Below, in pieces: positions 1-9,355 of a stretch of DNA of 64,000 bases. Below the pieces are notes generated by a model. The model was not told the origin of the DNA. It saw only the letters and a program-made list of their open reading frames with translations, and did no database searches. Made by a program: the position numbers and the translations under genes. Within the stretch, counting starts at the first letter, position 1. Each line of letters begins with the position of its first letter. The DNA lies in assembly GCF_000407185.1 (NCBI RefSeq), contig NZ_KE136481.1, positions 1,031,636-1,095,635 of the forward strand, read 5' to 3'. The DNA is from Enterococcus malodoratus ATCC 43197 (GTDB lineage Bacteria > Bacillota > Bacilli > Lactobacillales > Enterococcaceae).

Positions 1-611
1 AGCAGCAATTGTTTCGCCATCCTTTGAGCTTGCTCCGGTGCAACCGGATAAAGTAAAAATACGTTCAATAAAACAGGTGAAAAAGCCAAACCCAATAATT
101 CTTGTGCAAAAGTCATCGCAGCAATCTCACCCAAAGAATGTAAACGAGCACTTCGCTTGAATGGACCTGTTTGATAATTCAATTGCTGTTGTACGGTGAA
201 CAACTGCTGTTGATTTTCTAGGTAATGATAAAGTTCATGCGCCAATAAAATTTCAGCTACTTGCTGACCGTTAAGTAAATTCTGTTCCGCAAAAAAAGGC
301 GCCGCTGCTTTCAATAAGCTCTGATTGATTCGAATACGATTTGGTAACTGAAATTCTGCCAGAACAAAGCGAAAATTCTCCGCCTTCAGTGTTTCTTGAA
401 AAAACTCGATCTCGATTTTTTCTTGCCGACAGTATTCCCACAAATCAATTGATGAAATATTACTCGCCGCTGTTTTTCCGCATTCAATCGCTTGCTGGAT
501 CATTGGTGAGCGCTGCTGTTCAGAAATCTTTTTGTAAAGATGATCCTGGCTAAGCAGAAATTGCCCGATTTGCTGGTCGCTCAGCTGCAATAACTGATCT
601 ATATTATCCAT
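1..611 (-). CDS. Partial gene, 3' end off the window: unrecognised protein with an HExxH motif
   Basis: The ATG at 611 is preceded by a strong ribosome binding site (GGAAGGGAG, complement of 623-631), and the frame stays open to the window edge (203 codons seen). The visible part is soluble and Gln-rich. Residues 125-129 read HELYH, a zinc-metallopeptidase HExxH signature, and a Glu about 36 residues later (SLGEIAAM) could be the third ligand, as in gluzincin/ImmA-IrrE-like folds. The gene starts 22 bp after the hydantoinase-family gene, so the two are probably co-transcribed. I do not recognise the family; peptidase activity is inferred only from the motif. Confidence 0.6.
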   Translation of the reverse strand, partial: MDNIDQLLQLSDQQIGQFLLSQDHLYKKISEQQRSPMIQQAIECGKTAASNISSIDLWEYCRQEKIEIEFFQETLKAENFRFVLAEFQLPNRIRINQSLLKAAAPFFAEQNLLNGQQVAEILLAHELYHYLENQQQLFTVQQQLNYQTGPFKRSARLHSLGEIAAMTFAQELLGLAFSPVLLNVFLLYPVAPEQAQRMAKQLL

Positions 612-633
612 TACAAGCAACGCTCCCTTCCTT

Positions 634-2754
634 CTACGTATAACGATTGGCCGCGATGATCATCATTTCATCAGTACCGACAATTTCACTCATTTCGATC
701 TCCATCAGCATCGTTAATTGCGTAAAGTCCGTGCTGGAAAAATCTAACAAACGTGGGCCAACACAGAAATAAAAATCTGGACGAATGATTAGATCACTTT
801 GATAATTAGCCATGCTTTCCCAAAGATTAGTGACTTGTTCAAAATAATTTTGGATCGACGTTTTCACTACTTCTGCATGTTCCCGTTGAACACGAATAAA
901 GCCTTTCTTATCAACCACACGAATGCCATTGCCTTTTTTTGAATTCGCACCATAAATATAGAAGTGATCGGTTGAATCAAGCATTTGAATCTGCTCCGCT
1001 GGCAATCGGAAATCTTGTACCGCGATTTCTCGTGCTTCTGTCTCGGTCGCAGCCGTTTGAACCTCGGTAGCTTGTGCCGCCGTGGAACCTGAAGCTCGCG
1101 CAGTAATCTTTTGTGTTTGAGGATCAATCTCGATATGAACCTCTACGCTTTCCTCAGTTGCACCGCTTTCGATCGCCATATCCGTGACTTCCTGCTTAAT
1201 CGCTTGAATGTCTTGCTTTGTCGGACTTGGTACGATTCGCTCCACCACATCTTGGACAGCTGCCAAAGCCACGCCAATTGAAGAAATTACTTCCGCATTT
1301 TCAGGAATTTTATAATTCAGATCCATTCGCTCTGCCGCAAATTTGATCAACGCAGCGACACCGCCGCCTACACCGACTAAGGTCATTTGATTTTTTTCCA
1401 ACTGATATTTCTTAGCTAAAGAACGAATCACCGGCTCAATCTTTTCAACTGCTTTCGCTAAAATCTGACGAGCAACATCTTCTACTGTCGTATTCAAATA
1501 TTCGGCTAGCGGTGTCATCGCCTTTCGAGCAGAAACAACATTCCCATAAGAGAAATCTTCTTCTGTCACATAGCCCAAAACATTCGCCGCACAAGAATTA
1601 GTGATGGTGATACATTTGCCACTGGCTAATTTTATTGCTACATAATCAGCGGGATCGCCTTCTTTAGGTGAGTACAGCTCCAGCTTAGGATCGATGATTT
1701 CTTCTTCTGGTGTGTATACCGCATATTCCAAACCGGCGATATGAGCACTACGCGGCCCTACATCTTTTACACCACTTTTGTTTACCCGAACCATGCTGCC
1801 GCCAGCTACGCCTAAAACGCGGACATCCAAAGAGTTTACATACGTTTTATGTCCGGAGATTTCTGAATAATCGATCACCGGACGACCATTTTTGATTACC
1901 CCTAGATTGGTCGAAGTTCCCCCGACCTCAAAATAAATACCATTAGACGTACGTAAATACATCAGAGCTCCCATAACACTGGCTGCTGGTCCCGACAGCA
2001 TCGTCAAAACAGGTCGTTTCTTCATTTCGACGACATCCATCAATCCGCCGTCGCCTCGCATAATCATCAATGGCACATCTACACCCGAAGAACGTACACT
2101 TTCTTCCGTAGAATTAGCCGTTTCTAGCATTTTAGGCAGAATTGATGCATTGATCGTCGCCGTACGAGTACGTCTTGATAAGCCATAGAGCTTAGTCATT
2201 TCAGAGGCCAAGGTCACTGGGATATTTTTTTGTCTCGCAACTTCCGCAATTTGTTCTTCTAAGCACAAATCATCAACACCAAAAGCAGCAGAAGCAACTA
2301 ATACGTCCATTCCATCTGCTAAGAGTTGATCGATTGTTTTTGAAATCGTCTCTTCATTCAAATCCTTCTGACCAATAAAGTAAGAAGAGATATGAATACT
2401 TCGACCAGTTCCTAAATCAATATCCTTTAAATTTGATTGCACACGTGCCAACCAGCCTTCAATTCCTGACTTGGCCGTACTAATGATACCGATTTTTGCG
2501 ACATCTCCCTCTAATAAAGCATTGGTCGCTTGGGTCGTACTATGAGCAACAAATACGACTTCATCCGGATCAATATGGTAATCCTTTAAGCATTTTAAAA
2601 AGGAATTGACGACTCCTCCTGCGACGCCTTTTTCGCTATCGTGAGTGGTTTTTACAGAAGATTTACCTATGATTTCCTGCGTATCATTATCAATAGCCAC
2701 GGCCTTTGTGTGAGTACCGCCTACGTCAATTCCTATTCGAACTCTTCGTTTCAT
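634..2754 (-). CDS. Hydantoinase/oxoprolinase family protein
   Basis: 706 residues. The N-terminus carries the actin/ASKHA-type phosphate loop IGIDVGGTHTKAVAID, followed by a hydantoinase/oxoprolinase A-type core with GGTSTNLG near residue 275 and GVGGGVAALIKFAAERM near residue 465. Family members hydrolyse or carboxylate cyclic amides or ketones in ATP-dependent reactions; the substrate cannot be read here. The C-terminal ~180 residues, after an Ala/Thr/Glu-rich linker, do not resemble the usual HyuA end and may be a separate domain. No HyuB partner is visible. It follows the membrane transporter by 22 bp, so an uptake-plus-enzyme operon is likely. Confidence 0.75.
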   Translation of the reverse strand: MKRRVRIGIDVGGTHTKAVAIDNDTQEIIGKSSVKTTHDSEKGVAGGVVNSFLKCLKDYHIDPDEVVFVAHSTTQATNALLEGDVAKIGIISTAKSGIEGWLARVQSNLKDIDLGTGRSIHISSYFIGQKDLNEETISKTIDQLLADGMDVLVASAAFGVDDLCLEEQIAEVARQKNIPVTLASEMTKLYGLSRRTRTATINASILPKMLETANSTEESVRSSGVDVPLMIMRGDGGLMDVVEMKKRPVLTMLSGPAASVMGALMYLRTSNGIYFEVGGTSTNLGVIKNGRPVIDYSEISGHKTYVNSLDVRVLGVAGGSMVRVNKSGVKDVGPRSAHIAGLEYAVYTPEEEIIDPKLELYSPKEGDPADYVAIKLASGKCITITNSCAANVLGYVTEEDFSYGNVVSARKAMTPLAEYLNTTVEDVARQILAKAVEKIEPVIRSLAKKYQLEKNQMTLVGVGGGVAALIKFAAERMDLNYKIPENAEVISSIGVALAAVQDVVERIVPSPTKQDIQAIKQEVTDMAIESGATEESVEVHIEIDPQTQKITARASGSTAAQATEVQTAATETEAREIAVQDFRLPAEQIQMLDSTDHFYIYGANSKKGNGIRVVDKKGFIRVQREHAEVVKTSIQNYFEQVTNLWESMANYQSDLIIRPDFYFCVGPRLLDFSSTDFTQLTMLMEIEMSEIVGTDEMMIIAANRYT

Positions 2755-2776
2755 TCAGAAAGTCTCCTCCTTTCAT

Positions 2777-4105
2777 TTATACTGGACTATTGAGCAAGAA
2801 ATTCGCGATTTCTAGAATCAGCGCCACGGAAATTCCGGGAACCAGCGACACCTTCATGTAATCAATCGCATTGATTCGATTGAAGCTCAAACCCCACGCG
2901 TTCCAAGAAATCGTAATATCAAAATGCGCCATTCCGATCAAGACGGAGGCAAATAATGGATACAAGAAAGTCGTTGGATAGTTGGTCGTCTGACTGACCA
3001 CTGCTAACAATGCTGCTCCTGAGCCAATCAATGACAATGGTCCTTTGAACCAAGTCAACGGTGCCAAAACCCCAAATAAAAGACATAGTGCTAGCGGCGC
3101 TGTTGGAATAATCCCGCCAATAATTTTTTCAAAATAAGGTGCCGCAAAAAATGCCGCATCATTAAACATGGCCAAGGTGATCCAGAAGGCAACCAGAGAA
3201 GACGTATCTTTGACTCCTTCTGTAAAAAGACGTGATATAGTTCGGCAAACTTCTCTAAAACCACCGTTCAGCTCACCACAGACCGCCAATGCATAGAGAC
3301 TGGCCAAAATGAAACACAGAATAACTGGAAGGTCTAAAACAATGACTCCTACCACTGGTAAAAAGGGTGTAATCAATGATATTCCCGGTGCATCGACAAT
3401 TTTGCTCTCTTTTGTTGCGGCCCATGCATAAGTTAGACTCTCAAATCGCAGATAAATCATCGCCGCGATAGACACAACAACAATCATTACTAAGAAAGCT
3501 AAAATACCGAATGGAAAATAATCACTATAAGAATACTCTGCTCCACCGCTTGAGTTCAAAAAGAAGGCGGAGTACTGGGCAAAGTTGATTGGATTAAGAA
3601 ACAATCCTGCTGCCACCGAACCAGTAAAGGAGAAGAACGCAATTACCTTTGGGATACCAATAGAGAATAAAATCGGTAAAATAATTACCGCAATCGCGAT
3701 AACAGAGCCTGCCCCGGTCATAGAAGTAAAGATAAAACCTGTTATCAAGTTCACAATTGCTAATATGATCGCGGGATTATCGCCGCCTAACTCCACGCTC
3801 TTACGAATGATGGTGGAAGCAATCCCGGTATCCAATAAAATACGTCCAAAAAAAGCACCTAAAAAGATATTCATCAGTGAAGCGCCGTATTTTTCTGGTG
3901 CCGTTTGATAAACCGTCTTTAGCATGTCATTGATCGTCATTCCCGCAAACACATCGTTAGGTGAAATCAAATGACCGATGATCGGCAACACTGTCCAAAT
4001 GGTTGCCATAATGAAAAAGCCGACCATCAAATTGTGTCCCTTTATACAAAATATGACCATTCCTATGAAGGAACAGATTAACAATAGCCCAATTAAAATA
4101 TCCAT
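2777..4105 (-). CDS. Polytopic membrane transporter, ion-transporter/citrate-like superfamily
   Basis: 442 residues and about 11-12 hydrophobic segments. Loop motifs such as SMTGAGSVIAIAVIILP and the re-entrant LNPINFAQYSAFF resemble organic-anion carriers of the ion-transporter superfamily (CitM/DcuC/GntP-like). Start chosen at the ATG at 4105, behind AAAGGGGG. A longer frame back to a TTG at 4192 has no ribosome binding site. It lies between the MFS carrier and the hydantoinase-family gene. Transport of an organic acid is inference; the exact family is uncertain. Confidence 0.65.
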   Translation of the reverse strand: MDILIGLLLICSFIGMVIFCIKGHNLMVGFFIMATIWTVLPIIGHLISPNDVFAGMTINDMLKTVYQTAPEKYGASLMNIFLGAFFGRILLDTGIASTIIRKSVELGGDNPAIILAIVNLITGFIFTSMTGAGSVIAIAVIILPILFSIGIPKVIAFFSFTGSVAAGLFLNPINFAQYSAFFLNSSGGAEYSYSDYFPFGILAFLVMIVVVSIAAMIYLRFESLTYAWAATKESKIVDAPGISLITPFLPVVGVIVLDLPVILCFILASLYALAVCGELNGGFREVCRTISRLFTEGVKDTSSLVAFWITLAMFNDAAFFAAPYFEKIIGGIIPTAPLALCLLFGVLAPLTWFKGPLSLIGSGAALLAVVSQTTNYPTTFLYPLFASVLIGMAHFDITISWNAWGLSFNRINAIDYMKVSLVPGISVALILEIANFLLNSPV

Positions 4106-4250
4106 GGGTACCCCCTTTAATTCCGCCGCATCCAGTTCCAAAAAAGCTATATCTGAAACTATTTTCTGTGCAACTCCATGATATGTAAACAAGGAGGAGA
4201 CTGATTCTCAAAGAATCAATTCTACCTCCATAAAAATTATTTTGTTTCGT

Positions 4251-5555
4251 TTAATCCTGTAATTTGTTAAATGCGCTGTAGCCAAAGATTTTTTTATGTT
4301 GAAGAACTAAATAAGTCATCATAACGATTGAGATCACACCGAACATTAACAGCAAGCCCATCATAATGTAGACTGCTTGACCTTCACCAACTGATTTTGT
4401 CATGTAAGCCACAAAATAAGGTAAAGCAACGCTGGCAATACTCATCCACGTATAATAAATCCCTGTATTTCTACCTTTACGTCCTGGTGAAAACATTTGA
4501 CGAACACTTAACCCTGCTTGTAAAGCACCACCTGCAGCGAAGAACCCTAAGCAGGCAATACTAATATAGATCACAGTCACATCATGGATCAGTAAAACCG
4601 CAACCAGTGGAATCGTCGTAAAGATCGCATCAATGAATAGAACTTTAACCGGGTTCCATCTTAACTTGCCCATCATGAAAGCCCAGAAAAGAACTGCTAG
4701 GATCGAACCAATCGTGTAGACCGAAGTTAAACTTGCCGCCTGCATTTCGGTCATTCCTACATTACTTAACCCATAAGCTTTTGTATACTGTTGACCGCCG
4801 TACATAATGAACATACAGACAAAGCCATAGAACATAGTAGTGAAATTAACCAATTTATTTGGCTGAACAAGCATTTTTGCTTTGGCGTCATCAATTTCTT
4901 TTTGAACCAAATCTTCTGATGATTCCAAAGCTGCTTCTACTGAAGAATCACTTTTCGCCTTTTTATTGGCCTTCATATCATCATCATAAGCAAACGGACA
5001 AAGAAGCGACATAATGACACAAATAAGTGCGAGTACTCCTGGAAGAATGATACTCAGTGAATTTTGTCCAGCGTCAGCAAAGCGAACAACCATTAATGGG
5101 AAGATCACTCCTGCGATCGATACAAATAGTTTAATTCCCAAAAGTGCTGAGGCCGCATATTTAGGCGCTGCTTCTTGCGCTGCTGGATACAAAGCCGCAT
5201 CCCACATTCCTGAATTGGCGATCCCTACAACAAATGCAGCGACATATGCTACATAGACATTCGTTGATAACAAAAGAACAACAAAGAAAATGAAATAGAT
5301 GATTGAACCGCCAACAGCTAAAACCTTACGACCAACCTTATCTGAAATCTCGCCGCCGATCCAAACAGAGATCAATTTCCCAAAACCTGTAAATGTGATA
5401 GCCATTGAGACCGCGGCTGCCCCCGCAGTCGCATCTGTAAAGCCCCATTTATCAAAAAAGTACGTGGCATTTTGACTCAAACTAAGTGTCTGCATACCAT
5501 GAGTAAAATAGGCTAAGTATACAAAAATCAGCGATGGTAGATATTTTTTCCTCAT
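4251..5555 (-). CDS. MFS transporter, probably for shikimate/quinate or a related organic acid
   Basis: 434 residues with 12 predicted membrane segments and a long hydrophilic central loop (about residues 190-235). The loop after helix 2 (GGEISDKVGRKVLAVGG) matches the MFS signature G-x3-D-x2-GR-K/R. Substrate is inferred only from context: the gene follows shikimate dehydrogenase by 38 bp and sits among dehydroquinate/dehydroshikimate enzymes. The start ATG is preceded by TAGGAGT. Confidence 0.75.
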   Translation of the reverse strand: MRKKYLPSLIFVYLAYFTHGMQTLSLSQNATYFFDKWGFTDATAGAAAVSMAITFTGFGKLISVWIGGEISDKVGRKVLAVGGSIIYFIFFVVLLLSTNVYVAYVAAFVVGIANSGMWDAALYPAAQEAAPKYAASALLGIKLFVSIAGVIFPLMVVRFADAGQNSLSIILPGVLALICVIMSLLCPFAYDDDMKANKKAKSDSSVEAALESSEDLVQKEIDDAKAKMLVQPNKLVNFTTMFYGFVCMFIMYGGQQYTKAYGLSNVGMTEMQAASLTSVYTIGSILAVLFWAFMMGKLRWNPVKVLFIDAIFTTIPLVAVLLIHDVTVIYISIACLGFFAAGGALQAGLSVRQMFSPGRKGRNTGIYYTWMSIASVALPYFVAYMTKSVGEGQAVYIMMGLLLMFGVISIVMMTYLVLQHKKIFGYSAFNKLQD

Positions 5556-5593
5556 ATGATAATTACTCCTACTCGTTTATTTCGATCCAGTTG

Positions 5594-6445
5594 CTAGTTT
5601 TCTCTGGTTGGAAGTGCTTGGCCTGTGAAAATTTCGAATGCCGCTTTTCCTTGTCCCAATAGCATTCCTTCACCAGTCACCGTGGTGCAACCCTTTTCAT
5701 CCGCATCCTTGATCAGCTGCGTTTTCGGCGGATTGTAGATCGCATCTGCAACGATCAACTCTTTATGAAGGACACTTGTATCGCTGATCGGTGTTTTGGT
5801 TGAACCAACACCCATACCAACGGTTGTTCCATTTACCAAAACATCCGCTTCAGCAAGTTTTGACTTCAATAGGTCTGCATCCAATAGATCATGGATCGCT
5901 ACATTTAAGTCAGGATAGAATTTTTTGATGCGCTCAACTGTTTCTTCACCTTTTACGAAAAAATCGTCCTTGATATTAAAAATATCGATTGAAGCCGCTT
6001 CTTCGATCGCCAATTGAACTTGGATCGCTGTTGCGGCACCGCCTGTTCCCAGAACCACAAATTTTTTGTTCTTTGGATCAACGCCATGATTTTTTAAATT
6101 ATCAACAAAACCGATACCGTCAGTGATATGTCCTGATAATTTTCCATCTTTATTTTGGAATGTATTAATCGCACCCACCATTTGCGCTGCTGGTGATAAT
6201 TCATCCATGTATTTTGCAGCTTCACCTTTACAAGGCATCGTTACGTTTCCGCCAGGCATGTTGAATGTTCGAACGGACTGGAAGGCTTTTTCAACTTCCT
6301 CAATTTGGACATCAAAAGCCAAGTAGACTGCATCGATTCCAAGTTGTTCAAAACCGTAATTGTACATCGCTGGTGACCCCGAATGTCCGACGGGGCTGCC
6401 GATCAAACCATATAATTGAGTTTTTCCTGATACGCCTTCTAACAT
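5594..6445 (-). CDS. aroE: Shikimate (quinate/shikimate) dehydrogenase, catabolic-type paralogue
   Basis: 283 residues. NAD(P)-dependent interconversion of shikimate and 3-dehydroshikimate. The substrate domain has GSPVGHSGSPAMYN near residue 15 and NVTMPCK near residue 70 (catalytic Lys). GHITDGIGF keeps the catalytic Asp but replaces the usual Asn of NTDG with Ile. The Rossmann domain shows GTGGAATAIQVQLA near 140. Start taken at ATG 6445 (GGGTGG ahead); the GTG four codons upstream overlaps the ribosome binding site. The motif changes and the neighbours (type I dehydroquinase, transporter, LysR) suggest a degradative rather than biosynthetic enzyme. Which cofactor is used is not determined. 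Confidence 0.85.
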   Translation of the reverse strand: MLEGVSGKTQLYGLIGSPVGHSGSPAMYNYGFEQLGIDAVYLAFDVQIEEVEKAFQSVRTFNMPGGNVTMPCKGEAAKYMDELSPAAQMVGAINTFQNKDGKLSGHITDGIGFVDNLKNHGVDPKNKKFVVLGTGGAATAIQVQLAIEEAASIDIFNIKDDFFVKGEETVERIKKFYPDLNVAIHDLLDADLLKSKLAEADVLVNGTTVGMGVGSTKTPISDTSVLHKELIVADAIYNPPKTQLIKDADEKGCTTVTGEGMLLGQGKAAFEIFTGQALPTREN

Positions 6446-6463
6446 AATTTTATCCACCCTTTT

Positions 6464-7318
6464 TTAGTCTTCTAATAATTCCGGCCAAGCTTGCTTGATC
6501 ACATCAATACTCGTGTCGTAATTCATTTGCGCTGATTTTTCATACCCTAAGCTTAGAATTGGATCAGAAATAACTTCTGTTCCCACCACTCGTGGTTTGA
6601 TGCCGTGCTCCTTGATTGCTTTCAAGAACCCAACTGTATCGCCCCATCCTGTTCCTGGGCAAAGACGATCATGCATTGATTCTTCACGTAAAATCGTTTC
6701 TGGATAACGACGTTCTAATACATCACAGATTTGAACAGAAACAACTTTTTCAGCTGGCACCCCTTTTAAATCTTCGGCTAATGTTTCTGCCCGTGCCCAG
6801 TGCCACGTATCTAAGATTAACATGCCATTCTCACAGCCTGATTCTTTCACGATATTCCATGCACTAGCTAAATCTGGAACGCCGCTATAAGGCATGAATT
6901 CCAAACCAATCACTAATTCTTTTGCCCGTCCACATAATTCCTTAAAAGCTTGAATGTGGACTTCTGCTGGATATTTTTCCATCAGACCGCAGTTGATATG
7001 CCCTACACCGAACAGACGCGCCATATGATAAACAGTTTGTTCTTTGAATTGCTGTAATAACGTTTCTGGTGTTTCTTTCGTTTTATTCGGGTCAGCCCAT
7101 AACGTGATGTATTCCACTTCGGTAACCTTCATATCGTTTTCTTCTAAGATCTCCAACATACGTTCATCTGAGTAGCCTTGCTTAATCGCCAGCATATAAG
7201 TTTCAGCGCGTAAGCCGATGCCGTCGAACCCTGCTGCTTTTGCAATTTTTACTCGTTCTTCAAAATCAATTTCCATACCTAAAGTATATGAGCTGATCGT
7301 TAATGGTACCTTTTTCAT
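6464..7318 (-). CDS. Xylose-isomerase-like TIM-barrel enzyme; candidate 3-dehydroshikimate dehydratase
   Basis: 284 residues of the AP-endonuclease-2/sugar phosphate isomerase fold. Likely metal ligands are Glu in [12 protein letters not shown], Asp and His in [11 protein letters not shown], and Glu in the late VGTEVIS strand. Start chosen at ATG 7318 behind GGAGG; an upstream in-frame Met has no such site. Family members isomerise or dehydrate polyols and keto-sugars, and one branch (AsbF/QsuB type) converts 3-dehydroshikimate to protocatechuate. Lying 18 bp before shikimate dehydrogenase and near a type I dehydroquinase, this is the natural candidate for that step. The function is inference; a generic sugar epimerase remains possible. 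Confidence 0.7.
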   Translation of the reverse strand: MKKVPLTISSYTLGMEIDFEERVKIAKAAGFDGIGLRAETYMLAIKQGYSDERMLEILEENDMKVTEVEYITLWADPNKTKETPETLLQQFKEQTVYHMARLFGVGHINCGLMEKYPAEVHIQAFKELCGRAKELVIGLEFMPYSGVPDLASAWNIVKESGCENGMLILDTWHWARAETLAEDLKGVPAEKVVSVQICDVLERRYPETILREESMHDRLCPGTGWGDTVGFLKAIKEHGIKPRVVGTEVISDPILSLGYEKSAQMNYDTSIDVIKQAWPELLED

Positions 7319-7512
7319 TTGTCTTCCTCCTAAAATCGTAGCCAATTTTCTTAAAGTTATTTTTTTCACATGAAGGGCTGCAGTCCCCTAAGTGGTCAAA
7401 CTCTTTTTTGCCGTGAAAACCATACTCTTTATAATGTATCGGCTTTCACAATCAAATCTTGACTTTATTTTAACGTGGCGCTTTTCAAAATTCTAATTGG
7501 TTTTTATCGCAG

Positions 7513-7552
7513 AACCTATAGGTAAAAATAATAGGTTTTGCTATACTTATAG
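7513..7552. promoter_or_regulatory. Divergent LysR control region with T-N11-A inverted repeat
   Basis: AACCTAT (7513-7519) and ATAGGTT (7531-7537) are perfect inverted arms separated by 11 bases, exactly the LysR T-N11-A layout. A second small repeat CTAT-N4-ATAG (7541-7552) overlaps a -10-like TATACT (7542-7547). The site lies about 73 bp before the LysR start and about 195 bp before the divergent TIM-barrel gene, as expected for autoregulation plus control of the divergent operon. Confidence 0.6.
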
Positions 7553-7609
7553 AAAGACTTTATGAACCTCGTTGGAAATCTATAAAACTTATGATTAGGA
7601 GTGATGCAC

Positions 7610-8512
7610 ATGAATCTGCAGCATTTGAAATACTTCGACGTTTTAGCCCGGGAACAGCACTACACCCGATCCAGTAAACTGCTAAATGTAACGCAGCCTA
7701 GTTTGAGTAATGCCATTGCTTCGCTGGAAGATGAATTGGGCATTACCCTATTCGAAAAAAAGGGCCGCAACGTTGTCTTGACTAAACCAGGGAAGATCTT
7801 TCAGGATTACGTCACACGGACTCTGGGAACCTTAGATGATGGAATCGAGACGATCACAAAAATCAGTAAAGGCAGCGGCTTTATCAGCTTCGCCTTCTTA
7901 CCAGTACTGGGAACGACCTTCGTCCCAAAACTAGTTCGAGATTTTCACAACGCACATCAGGATCAAGAGATTCTTTTTGATTTTCATACCTCTTCTGGTG
8001 TCTCCAAAGAGATCGTTGATGGCATTAAAAATATGCATTACGATATCGGAATCGCTTCATATTTGCCAGATGAACCCAGCATTGAATTTCTACCGATCGC
8101 AAGTCAAGAATTAGTCGTGATCGCGCCATTGGATCATCCGTTGGCACAGTTCGATGCGATTTATTTGGAACAGACACAGCCTTACGAACAAATCGGCTTT
8201 AGTAAAAGCAGCGGTCTGCGCAACGTTATTGATGAAGTCTTCCAGAAAAATAATTGCAGCTACAATATCGTTTACGAAGTCACCGTGGATCAAGTCATCG
8301 CCGGTCTGGTCAGTCAGGGCTTTGGCATCGCAGTCGTGCCCAACATGTATATTCTGAAGCACTTGCCGCTGAAAACCATCCATCTAAAAAATGTCATGCT
8401 GGATCGCTCTTTCTATTTAGTCACCAATAAGGATGCTTATCTGACTCCTGCTGTGATCAATTTCAAAGAATTCGTCGTAGCACATTCGGATTCAAAAGAA
8501 ATCGTCTATTAA
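7610..8512 (+). CDS. LysR-family transcriptional regulator
   Basis: 300 residues. N-terminal winged helix-turn-helix (about 1-60: YTRSSKLLNVTQPSLSNAIASLE, ELGITLFEKKGRNVVLT), then a periplasmic-binding-protein-like effector domain. ATG 7610 was chosen because AGGAG at 7597-7601 gives 8-bp spacing; the earlier GTG 7601 and ATG 7604 overlap or crowd it. The gene lies inverted between the dehydroquinase operon and the TIM-barrel/shikimate dehydrogenase operon, so it probably senses a shikimate-pathway compound and controls one or both. Confidence 0.9.
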   Translation: MNLQHLKYFDVLAREQHYTRSSKLLNVTQPSLSNAIASLEDELGITLFEKKGRNVVLTKPGKIFQDYVTRTLGTLDDGIETITKISKGSGFISFAFLPVLGTTFVPKLVRDFHNAHQDQEILFDFHTSSGVSKEIVDGIKNMHYDIGIASYLPDEPSIEFLPIASQELVVIAPLDHPLAQFDAIYLEQTQPYEQIGFSKSSGLRNVIDEVFQKNNCSYNIVYEVTVDQVIAGLVSQGFGIAVVPNMYILKHLPLKTIHLKNVMLDRSFYLVTNKDAYLTPAVINFKEFVVAHSDSKEIVY

Positions 8513-8534
8513 AATCAAATAGCCATTAAAACTC

Positions 8535-8563
8535 ACCCCCGCCAATAGTTGATTGACGGGGGT
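8535..8563. terminator. Hairpin between convergent LysR and aroD
   Basis: ACCCCCG (8535-8541) pairs with CGGGGGT (8557-8563), and the loop can form an inner CAAT/ATTG helix. It sits between the 3' ends of the convergent genes. T-runs on both sides are weak, so efficiency is uncertain. Confidence 0.5.
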
Positions 8564-8587
8564 ATATGAGATTGTTCTTCCGATTTT

Positions 8588-9334
8588 TTACAAGACAGAA
8601 AGAATGTTTTGCAACTCAGCTACCGAAACTTGTCCCGGTGCCGAAGCTTTTTTGGCCGCTCCAAACGTTGCTGCTGAACCGAAAGTCGCTCCGGAAACGC
8701 GGCTTATCACACCCAGTTCACCCATCGACATCGTAATCAAAGGTCGGTCAGCATACTGATGATACATTTCTTGAGTCGCATCCAGCAAAACGATCACGTC
8801 ATGCGTTGTTTGCGGCATCACGGCGATTTTACAAATGTCCGCTCCTTTAGCCTGCATCATTTGCAAACGCTGAATGATCTCTTCCTTTGCAGGGGTTTGA
8901 TCGAAATCATGATTGCACATAATAATTTTTTTGCCTTTTTCATGTGCGCATTCGATCAACTCCTTCACCCCTTTTTCAGGCATAAACAATTCCACATCTA
9001 ATAAGTCGAATGTTCCCTGCTCCAAAAGAGTTTGGTACAGCTCAAAATATTTCTGATCCTCTAATGGACAAACGCCGCCTTCTTTAGCGGTTCTAAAAGT
9101 AATTAATAACGGTCTGCCTACAGCCGTGCGCACCTCTTTTGAGAATTCTGCTGTCTTTTCAAAATCTAAAATATCTTCAAAATGATCGATCCGCCATTCA
9201 ACAATATCGCAATTACTTTGAACAGCGATTTCTGCTTCTTGTAAAACATCCGCTCTCGTTTTACCAACTAATGGAACGATGATTTTAGGCTGACCTTCAC
9301 CAAGTGTCACATTTTCAATCGTTACAGTTTTCAT
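8588..9334 (-). CDS. aroD: Type I 3-dehydroquinate dehydratase
   Basis: 248 residues, the usual size for class I dehydroquinase, which reversibly dehydrates 3-dehydroquinate to 3-dehydroshikimate through a Schiff base. EWRIDHFE near residue 46, the catalytic His in CNHDFDQTP near 143, and the Schiff-base Lys in CKIAVMPQ near 170 are all present. It is followed upstream (22 bp) by the Gfo/Idh gene, so the two form one operon. With shikimate dehydrogenase and a transporter nearby, a catabolic role is likely. Confidence 0.93.
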   Translation of the reverse strand: MKTVTIENVTLGEGQPKIIVPLVGKTRADVLQEAEIAVQSNCDIVEWRIDHFEDILDFEKTAEFSKEVRTAVGRPLLITFRTAKEGGVCPLEDQKYFELYQTLLEQGTFDLLDVELFMPEKGVKELIECAHEKGKKIIMCNHDFDQTPAKEEIIQRLQMMQAKGADICKIAVMPQTTHDVIVLLDATQEMYHQYADRPLITMSMGELGVISRVSGATFGSAATFGAAKKASAPGQVSVAELQNILSVL

Positions 9335-9355
9335 ATTTTATCTCCCATTTCTCTC

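Noticed and set aside
4202-4218. TGATTCT/AGAATCA hairpin between the MFS gene and the second transporter
   Set aside because: Short stem without a T-run; cannot be called a terminator or operator.
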